Shown here in pieces: positions 9,263 to 16,615 of a stretch of 16,615 bases of DNA (position 1 is its first letter; the number at the start of each line of letters is the position of its first letter). This DNA comes from Collybiopsis luxurians FD-317 M1 (taxonomy: Eukaryota; Basidiomycota; Agaricomycetes; Agaricales; Omphalotaceae). The notes beneath the pieces were generated by a model, which worked only from the letters and a program-made list of their open reading frames with translations, had not been told where the DNA came from and searched no databases. The stretch is taken from the NCBI GenBank assembly GCA_000827265.1, contig KN834892.1:41550-58164 (forward strand). Direction: 5' to 3'. The translations under genes were made by a program, and so were the position numbers.

Positions 9263-10228
9263 TTAAGGCTCCCTGAATTCATCCCAGAATTGAGCGGCTT
9301 CCTTCTGACAAAACGCAATCTGAAGTTGGTTCATCAGCATACGAGTCCTACTACTCTCACAGTTTGAACATACCACAACTTCCTTCTTTACCCCTTCGCG
9401 TACGTGGAACACGTAGTCCCCACCGTAGTCCACAATTTTTGCCGATTCGACCTTTTTACCCTTGACGACTACCACAGTGTTTCCCGCTTGGTTGTCGCTA
9501 ATAACGAGGTCATGAGAAGAAGAGGACCTGCAGATCGTTACGTGAACTCACAAATGATACATTCCCAATTTTATGTCCTCCCATGCTTCCTCACACATCA
9601 GGTTGATCGCCTGCTTCTTCATTTCCTCCTTTTCCTGTTTCGAAGCTGCCTTGTATTCCGCGTTATCGTCGAGGATCTCCCCAGGCTGCTTAATCATCAC
9701 GATCACAGCTTGCGGTTTGTCACCCATCAGTGGGTCCTTCAACATCCCGGAGGCAACGAGCTGTCCCTTCAGTTGAAGAGCTTTGACTTCACCTAAGCAA
9801 TCTTGCGCAGCCGAAACGACATTTTTGACCACAAGGTTCTCAGCAGCGTGGCCTTTGTAAGGCCCAGCGACGGAAAAGATCCCGCCGTTGTGCATGCCGC
9901 GTGCGCTGATCCTTTTACCAAGCTTCAGTCCCGTACCAGTCAGAGTGGGTTCTAAGGGAAGGAAGTGAGCAACGTGAAAATTAGCTCAAACACGGTTTCG
10001 AGATACTCACCGAAAGCCTTCTCGTCGTATGGACCCCACTTGAAAGGATCCAGAATCCAATCCGTCTATTTTGCGAGAATTTTAAGGTTAGAAGTCGAAA
10101 AATACATGTATTCTTACCCCATATCGAGGTTTTCCACGAGCTGCGAGCGGGGAGGCATTGACCACGACAGCTAATAGACTAGAGAGACCGAATATAAGCA
10201 GCAGAGTTTGATGTTTTAAAACGAGCAT
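9263..10228 (-). CDS. Secreted kinase-like small protein, paralogue A (248 aa, 5 exons)
   Basis: Exons 10228-10118, 10065-10011, 9951-9552, 9497-9374 and 9319-9263 give a 248-aa frame with introns of 52, 59, 54 and 54 nt, all GT-AG, at the same positions and phases (0, 1, 2, 0) as paralogue B. A signal peptide covers residues 1-25 (LLLIFGLSSLLAVVVNA, cut likely before SPLAARG). Kinase-like landmarks in order: GGIFSVAGPYKG (78-89), LVVKNV with K98, GEVKAL with E110, hinge-like VIVMIKQPGEIL (138-149), a charged helix around 154-175, YHFDNQAGNTVVV with D190 and N195, and AKIVDYGG with D212. The usual K, E, D, N and D of the fold are therefore all in place, but only 33 residues follow DYGG. Cys175 and Cys234 match the pair in B. 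In exon 4, 24 of 43 residues are identical to B by my hand alignment. I do not know a named family; the kinase-like call rests on motif order and spacing. Confidence 0.82.
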
Positions 10229-10310
10229 GACAAATTTCGATAGTTATTGCGGAAAAAGAAAACGGAAGATTTTTGGTGCCCCGTTTGTCCAGCGCTGGTG
10301 AAGGAAGAAG

Positions 10311-10333
10311 GTTTTTTCTCTGACCAGCAGATG
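10311..10333 (-). promoter_or_regulatory. Upstream block shared by the two kinase-like paralogues (copy A)
   Basis: The minus strand reads CTGCTGGTCAGAGAAAAAAC about 85-105 nt upstream of the ATG at 10228, matching the block at 7926-7950. It indicates that the duplication included the promoter or leader. Confidence 0.4.
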
Positions 10334-10359
10334 GGGACACAGCGTATAGGAAGAGAGCT

Positions 10360-10365
10360 CTTATA
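10360..10365 (-). promoter_or_regulatory. TATA-like box of paralogue A
   Basis: The minus strand reads CTATAAGAGCTC, with TATAAG about 132 nt upstream of the ATG at 10228. It is weaker than the TATAAA of paralogue B but stands at a comparable distance beyond the shared block. Confidence 0.4.
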
Positions 10366-10570
10366 GGAAGTTCTGTGCGTGAGCCGTTAAAGTGATTATA
10401 CTATACGACTTTTCACGTTCGACCGCGTACCGCCTTATTCTTAGTCGCTAGTCGAGCCCTCCGCTTCAGGTGAATATCCTAGAGAATTTGAAAATAACAA
10501 AATACCGCTTAGGCCTCGATGCTGTACTTCGGGATTACCAAGCCAAGACTATCAAGCCAAGGCGTCAACA

Positions 10571-11073
10571 TTAGGATCCATTTTCATCCTCGTCAAACTC
10601 AGGAACGAGCCATTTAGCAGTTCTGAGCGTACCTAGCATGGCGAAGAAACAGTAACGAATAATTGGTTAGAATAATCAATAAACCGTCAAAAGCATGCCG
10701 ACATTTCGTTGCGTGGGAAATCTCATAACAGCGGCAGGCGCTAGGTTGTATGGTGTCGTTCATAGAAATGCTATGTACTCTTCGGAAGTTACCCATGGAT
10801 TCGAGTACCAGCAGGTAACCTACAAAATCGTGATATAGTATCCCCCTCTAATAACTCGCTCGTAGTTGGACGAAACATATCACTCACGCCGTTCAATCAG
10901 ATGACCCGCTCTCTGGATCATGATCGAATTTTTGGATTCCGGTCCTTTCAAGATGCACGTCACTGCTTGGCCAAGGGAAAGTTGAATATAAGGATCAGGA
11001 GGATGGATTAACATCCGACGAAGTTTATACAGAAGTCTCCTTACGTCGGATGCATACCATCATATGTTCGCAT
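10571..11073 (-). CDS. Small multi-exon protein or 3' end of a larger gene, unidentified
   Basis: Three segments splice in phase: up to 10888 (ending GAACGGC before a GTGAGT donor), 10819-10793 (27 nt), and 10632-10571 ending in TAA. The protein reads VTCILKGPESKNSIMIQRAG, HLIERRYLLVLESMGTLRTA, then KWLVPEFDEDENGS. Upstream there are two readings. Either the exon continues left as LLYKLRRMLIHPPDPYIQLS, open to a stop at 11060-11062, so this would be the tail of a gene whose front is lost; or a short first exon from an ATG at 11073 (MRTYD) is spliced by GTATGC to an acceptor near 10978, giving a protein of about 60 aa. The clean in-phase introns and acidic C terminus support real coding. No family is recognised. 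Confidence 0.45.
11012..11052. repeat. Perfect 9-bp inverted repeat
   Basis: CATCCGACG (11012-11020) and CGTCGGATG (11044-11052) are perfect inverted arms separated by 23 nt. They lie in the doubtful first exon or intron of the gene above, so an RNA hairpin is possible. Arms this short can arise by chance. Confidence 0.3.
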
Positions 11074-11663
11074 AACGGTGTTCGTTGCTTTGAAAATTGA
11101 AAGGCGCTTGTGATAGCAGTGAAGCAAAGGAGACCCGAAGAGAGGAGGCGGTATACCCTTTATTCCTCTAGACCGATTATCGCCTCTTTGCTTGTCCTTC
11201 ACGCCAAACCATCGTAGCAGGAGGGAAAGAAAGATTTGGACCTTTCGTCATGCTGGGCATATTTCCCGATTTGGGTGATGTAGATAAGATGACGAAAGAT
11301 TTGGACCCGTTCTGCTCCCTCCATCATGCTGAGGCCATATTCGAGCTGATACGACGATACTCTCAGGTGAAGAGTAACATTCAATGAGTCGCGGTTCCGT
11401 ATCATAATATCTATCACGGCTCAATTACGAGTACGGAGAAAGTTGCAGGTTTTCCACGTCGTTCAAATTGAGGCAACTATAGGTGGAGTCAACCTCGACC
11501 TGTAATACCTTGACTCCTTAACTTAAAATCAACAAGTCTTACCAATCCCCCTAGAGCGTCTACTTCTCTCTTTCCTCGTGTAAGCGTGCCAAGACTCGCG
11601 CTAACGCGACAGGTATCTGTACTCAAGCGCAGTATACAGTCAGATAAGAAAGGGAGCACTCAC
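11074..11663. other. No clear gene; short direct repeat
   Basis: A 72-residue minus-strand frame at 11199-11417 has no recognisable motif, and two parts of it are copies of one another: GAAAGATTTGGACC occurs at 11229-11242 and 11294-11307, with CATGCTG following each. The rest, which should hold the second exon of the acyl-CoA synthetase if that gene were whole, shows no matching protein reading. Confidence 0.4.
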
Positions 11664-11994
11664 TTGTAATCCGACAACTCAAAATACTTCAAGACTTCTT
11701 CTCCTTAGCCTCCTGCCCTCTGATATTCTCCATCACCTTCTCTTTCCGGCCGTGGACCTCGACCACCTCTCTCCACCTCAGCGCCTTCCCCGTCCTATGT
11801 GTCCTACTCGCATACTCGAACACGTCGCATACTGTCTCTATACTCTAAAACGGCTGCGAGACAATGTTTGAGGACGAGAGGTTACAGTGGCGAATAGGAG
11901 ATTCGCCTTCCGGCAGGTTGGCATCGACTCTAACAGAGCCTAGACTGTAAAAGTTGGGTTTAGAGGTGGGCACGATGGGCATAACGGTAGTCAT
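11664..11994 (-). pseudogene. Long-chain acyl-CoA synthetase (FAA-type), broken first exon
   Basis: From an ATG at 11994 the frame reads VPTSKPNFYSLGSVRVDANL and PEGESPIRHCNLSSSNIVSQ, then hits TAG at 11845-11847 (codon 50). It continues in the same frame as SIETVCDVFEYASRTHRTGK, LRWREVVEVHGRKEKV and GQEAKEKKS, then TGA at 11689-11691. Adding one base there would restore WKYFELSDYK before a GTGAGT donor at 11663. This is the usual N terminus of fungal long-chain fatty acid-CoA ligases (SKPNFYS, SIxTVxDVxEYAxRTH, EKKxWKYFxLSDYK), enzymes that activate fatty acids with ATP and CoA. The AMP-binding core is not found downstream, so this is a dead fragment carrying one stop and one apparent 1-nt deletion. 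Codon use is more GC-rich than in the NLR gene. Confidence 0.75.
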
Positions 11995-13115
11995 TGGAGA
12001 AGAAAGTCTAGAATGACAGAGCCGCGTAAAATGCTTTGTGACGTATGGTTCACGCGATTACGTCGTGATCCAATTCGGGGTTTCAAGTCCTCGGCTCGGC
12101 TCGGAGCGCATCAGCCTTTTTTAGTCAATGCTACTTTGAAAACTCAGCGCACTTTGTATGTACTCCTTCTGCGTAGAGCTGACCCATTCATCCACTTTAT
12201 ACTTGACGCCCTGCCGTTGGTAGTGGGCCAACGCTGCCGCGTGGCAGTTACTCGTGCCCTGTGTGGTGGCGCCGATGAGTAATTAGAGTCTGGTGACTCA
12301 AACACCGCCGCCTCCCTGCTTAGTCTAAACCCGAAACAGATTGTAATTTATGACAGCTTTAATACATTACCTTGTGTCATCAGTATTATACCATTAATAT
12401 AAAATTGCCTGTCAAGGATCAGGCACAGAATTCCCCACCTCATAAACTCGGCATTCCATTTCATTCCATGCACTCGTAACTCACAGTCTTGAATCATATC
12501 GACGCGACACGCATTTGACATGCGTCAGCCTTACTCGAAAGGCTCTTGTAAAGTCTTGGCAGTATCTCTACATATGTAGTAAACTTATTTCCATGACGTC
12601 CTCAATTTTCCTCCTTTTACCTTCCACCCCTTCCCCCAGTCTTCTGTCACTGTTATATATGTACATAGTCCCACCAACATAAACCATCGATACCTACTTA
12701 AGTTTCTTTTTAGGCTGGACGGAGTCTGAGCGAGGAGTTTACTATGTCGTGTGATAGCACAATATAAAGTCAATCTGGGGTAGCACCTACCTTAGATTCT
12801 GGTCCATGCACAGGTCAGTGTTTTTTTTTGTTTTCAGCCTTATTACAATGTGGGATTGAGCTCCTCGAAAAGGACAGCAATACTTATTCCACAGGTGAGT
12901 ATCATTGTCGAAAAAGAAATGTAAATTCAAAAGCCTATGACAAAATGTACTACCAGTACTTATAAAGCATGTTCAAAGCTGTAAATACTGTACATCAACG
13001 ACGGAGGGTAAAAGAAAAGAGATAAATAAAGAAACAAATCTACAGTGAACTATAGTAAATACCCGCTGCAACCTCTCGCCACAGGTTGAGCTATCAGTAC
13101 TACTGCTACTCTTTG
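11995..13115. other. Intergenic DNA, no gene seen
   Basis: An 89-residue plus-strand frame at 12013-12282 and a 62-residue minus-strand frame at 12585-12773 have no motif and no splice partners. From about 12300 onward the DNA is AT-rich, and the right part should hold the 3' UTR of the NLR gene. No tRNA or other RNA gene was recognised. Confidence 0.5.
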
Positions 13116-16100
13116 CTACAAGCCATCATCTCTCTTTCCTTTTTTGGCATTTACATATGCATCCATTGCACTGGTCCTCCTTTTCCTGCCTAATAATCCT
13201 CCACTAGCTGATTCATTTGAAAAAGCCCTGACACAACTAGCCCAGTTCTCCCCATACACACAGTCCCGAAAAGACAGTTTAGTGTATCCATCACTGGATA
13301 TAATGCAATTGGTCCTGGGAGTCCACAGACACTTGCGATAAGATGGAGGAATCCAAACAATAGGATTTGGATTTCCAGGAAATTTGATCCATCCATCATG
13401 GGTTATAGTCCAATTTTCATAATCAAAGGAAAATTGTTGAACAGAGGAAGAAAGTATTTGGAAAGATGATGCTAATGATGGAAACCCATCTGGATTGTCT
13501 CTGGGCAACTGTACACCAGCAGCGATATCCCAAATTCTCAAGGTTGAGTCCTTATAACCTGACACAATCTTACTTCCATCAGATGAACAATCCACGGAAG
13601 TTACCCTGCCTTCAAATCCTTGTAGAGGCTGACCCAGCTGGACACCTGTAGCAGCATCCCAAATCCTCACAGTCTGATTCTCAGATACTGATACAATTCT
13701 TCTTCCATCAGGTGAAAATGCTACCAAAGATACATAACTTGTGTGACCGGCGAGAGTATGGACTAACTGGCCGGTATGGACATCCCAAATCTTCATTTCA
13801 TTAGAATTGAAAGTCACAATTTGGGTTCCATTAGGAGAGAATTCCACTATCTTTGTATGGGAAGTATGTTTGTCCTCATGGATAATCTCGGTGCAAGCAT
13901 TTGTGGTCATGTCATATAGATTTAGGAGATGGCCTGGGCTTCTCCTATGCCTCCAAGGCTCAACTACAATTTTGGTCCCATCTGGTGAAAAGGCCCTGAA
14001 ATAGCCCTCATATTGCTGTACAGCCAACTGCGTGCCAGTCATTGCATCCCAGATAGCTACTATTGTGTGATCCCACATGTATGGTCCACTTTGCTCCTGG
14101 GCACTGGTTACAAGTTTAGTTCCATCAGAGGAAAAAGCTGGGTAACTGAAACCCCCATCCAGGCAAGGCCCACGGATCAAGCATCCTAGAGTAGCGTCCC
14201 AAGCCCAAATGCTCACTGTTCCTTTTCTCCAATTGCTCAATGCAATTCCAGAGCCATTAGGAGAAAATGCTATACAGCTTATGGGAGTCTCCTCAATTTC
14301 TACACTATGCCATGGGTTGGCTTTAATGTCATCCCAAATTCTGACTCTACCATCATTGAAGACTGCCCCTATTTTAGTCCGATCGGCTGAAAATTTAACT
14401 GAGAAAACCTTGCTTTCATTGTCCTCTTGAGAACCAGCAAGTGGGTCACCTGAAATTGAGTCATAAATTTGCAAGTTTCCTGTACAATCAACAGCCAGAA
14501 CTTTTGTTCCATCCAGATTAAATGCCACTGAACGTAAAGCATTTCTATCTGGATCAAGATCAGCAACCACCTGAGTTGCATCCCAGATCTTTATTGTTCC
14601 ATCCTCAGATCCCAATATCATCTTACTTCCATCAGGAGAAAATGCTACTCCAGAGACCATCTCACCGTGCCTTTGTAAAGAATTACCCGAATGTCTACCT
14701 GAAGGGATATCAAACATTCGCGCTAATCCAGATGCCGAGTGGAGGACAATTTGAGATCCATCAGGAGACACAGCTAACAAAAATCTATTGTCATACTTAT
14801 CATTATCTTCCCAAGTACAACTTCCCACCTGTGCACCTGTGCTAACCTCCCAAATTCTCAGAGAGATGTCAAACTCACCACAAGAGCCAGTTACAAGTTT
14901 GGCTCCATCAGAAGAAAAAGCCACTATCGGATCTCTTAAATGATTACATTTTGGAAAATCAGCCATGTGTTCACCTGTAAGAGTATGCCAAATGCTCACA
15001 GGCTTGTCATGCAAATATAAAGCAATTTGGGTACCATCAGGAGAAAGTGCTGCTTCAACAACTTCACCCTCATCTCCTAGTTGAAATTGATGTAGCCGGA
15101 TACCAGTCTTGTAATCCCAGACGCTCAGAGTGCGATTGTTAGAAACTGACATGACTCTGGTTTCATCTTCCAAGAATCCCACACACTTGGTTTCCTTCAA
15201 GGTACCAGGCAAAAATTCACATAGCTGGGCTCCAGTTGCTGCATTCCAAACTTTTACTATTCCATTGGAATTGTATGATAAAATTTTGCGGCCATCTGGG
15301 GAAAATGCTATTGAATGGAACCCTTCCCAATGTGAGTCCAGAAAAGCAACCAATTGGGCACCGGTCGTGGCATCGAGAATCTGACATTCATCTTCCCAAT
15401 TTCCAATGACTATTCGAGCACCATCAGGGGACAATGCAAGACAACTAATCCCAGAAGCGACTTTTAAAACTGCCAAAGGTTCACTTTGAATGAACCTACA
15501 TCTCTGTTCTATTATAATTCCCTTAGCAATGCGTGGCTTGAAATCAAATTGATTGTCCCAGAATGGTAAGATGCTAATATATAAATGTGGGGTAATACCT
15601 TTTGCCGGACTGTAACCAAAAGCTTCAATTAGGTCACGCAAATTTTGAAGCATGGCTTTGGTCAAGTTCATCCTTGGATTCTGCATAAATTTCTAACGGG
15701 GATGTCACATTCTTGAATAACCAGCATTCTACATAGCGTATACTTACCTCGATCAGGTGTTGCATAGCTTGCCTACAAGGTTCAAATTGATTTAGCACAC
15801 TCATGACTTCAATCCAATATACACCCTTTTCTGTCAAAAATTCATTCAAAGGTTGCTCAATATTGTCATTCAGATCACATTGAATGCAGTGAAAATTCCA
15901 ATACTGGCAAGAATATTGAAGAGCTTCACTGATTTTGTCTCCCAAACCTCTCACTTCAGCATCTGGTATAAATGAAGAGGGATGATTACACATGTTAAAT
16001 TCTAGTTGAGCCAAAGTTGTGAAACATGCCAAACTCAAGTCAGAATGTAGGATGTTTGCATTATAAGCTGGTTCAGCTCCACTGGTATTGTTGACAATGA

Positions 16101-16615
16101 ATTCAGGAAATGATGCATGGAAAGTAAAAACAGCCTGATCAGTTTCGGAGATATAGAAAACAGCCTGGAGTCTAGTCACAAGGTGTTCAACAATTTCTGT
16201 TTCTAGTTCCATAAGACTAGCAATTGCATTGCATGACAGTGGGCTTCCCAGGGATACAATTGTATGAATGACCTTCCAGTCTTCTTTGATCTCACCGGGA
16301 TCACTGTGTGACATTACACTGCTTAAAATGCTGCTATAAAGTGTTTTCAAATTCTCAGGGTTTCCCTTGTTGTCTAAGGACTTTGCTAGCCTCTGTTTTT
16401 TCCTAATTGTCCCATCACCACTTTTCACATATTTCACAACTGTTGCTGCATAGATGAACAGTTTCCCACATAGATCAGTAAGATGTTCTACTTCCCATGT
16501 TGCTTGGAGGATATCCTTTAGTTCCTGTTCTATATATATTTTTATGTCTATTTCTGACAAAGCTGTATTCAACTTGGTGCAGGATGAACTTCTTGCACCG
16601 TGCACACTGAATTCG
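13116..16615 (-). CDS. NACHT-type NLR with C-terminal WD40 array, 5' end outside window
   Basis: Two exons are visible: window edge to 15748, and 15692-13116, joined in phase 0 by a 55-nt GTAAGT...GTTAG intron. They encode the last 1147 aa. The first part holds the region after a NACHT ATPase: LCGKLFIYAATVVKYV, a winged-helix-like stretch (WKVIHTIVSLGSPLSCNAIA), and FTFHASFPEFIVN, which matches the HxSFxDFL motif usual before the repeats in Agaricomycete receptors. The P-loop lies outside the window. Exon 2 begins with a linker (GYSPAKGITPHLYISILPFW) followed by about 15 WD40 repeats, each with a (A)FSPDGxxI core and many ending in W-D; GCLxRG-like insertions make repeats 10-12 irregular. A degenerate tail (DGWIKFPG, IVWIPPSYRKCLW, KLSFRDCVYGENWA) ends in a basic RKRRTSAMDAYVNAKKGKR, a possible bipartite nuclear signal. 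Proteins of this plan are related to HET-E-type incompatibility receptors and are thought to sense non-self; the ligand is unknown. The frame is intact throughout. Confidence 0.9.

Noticed and set aside
9404..9796. 130-aa plus-strand frame
   Set aside because: Antisense to exons 3 and 4 of paralogue A.
12013..12282. 89-aa plus-strand frame upstream of the acyl-CoA synthetase fragment
   Set aside because: No motif, no splice sites, and it occupies what would be the promoter of the copied gene.
15634..16605. Separate 323-aa protein beginning at 16605
   Set aside because: The codon at 16605 is GTG, the frame is open to the window edge, and a 55-nt intron joins it to the WD40 exon, so it is the upstream part of the same gene.

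Overview
The window looks like nuclear DNA of a filamentous basidiomycete, most likely an Agaricomycete; gene content and texture recall Rhizoctonia/Thanatephorus-type Cantharellales, but the species cannot be proven from sequence alone. Evidence: genes are split by many short introns of about 50-65 nt with GT(A/G)AG(T) donors; a large STAND-type receptor with a WD40 array and a beta-trefoil inhibitor of the I66 type (a family I know from mushrooms) are present; no bacterial operon features are seen.

Layout, left to right. 1-2.6 kb: AT-rich DNA with a decayed minus-strand WD40 relic (about 340-1465), flanked by two related sequences in inverted orientation (about 115-245 and 2520-2560), plus a small cluster of CCTRRTTAGG palindromes. 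3.2-3.9 kb: an intact four-exon minus-strand gene (143 aa) for an I66-like serine protease inhibitor, with a TATA box. 4.2-6.85 kb: gene debris on both strands with frameshifts and stops, unidentified. 6.9-10.4 kb: two minus-strand paralogues (241 and 248 aa), each with five exons at the same four intron positions, each with a signal peptide, a TATA box and a shared upstream block. They carry residues matching a protein-kinase-like core (Lys, Glu, HxD....N, DYG) but almost nothing after the DYG. 10.5-11.1 kb: a small multi-exon minus-strand gene or 3' gene fragment. 11.66-11.99 kb: a broken first exon of a long-chain acyl-CoA synthetase. 12-13.1 kb: AT-rich, no gene seen. 13.1-16.6 kb: the C-terminal 1147 residues of a NACHT-type NLR ending in about 15 WD40 repeats, running off the right edge.

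The genes do not form a pathway. The window reads as an accessory, fast-turnover region: an NLR receptor with a dead paralogue 13 kb away in the same orientation, a tandem pair of unusual secreted proteins, a secondary-defence-type protease inhibitor, and fragments of housekeeping genes. The most novel item is the tandem secreted mini-kinase-like pair; one member also uses a GC-AG intron where the other uses GT-AG.
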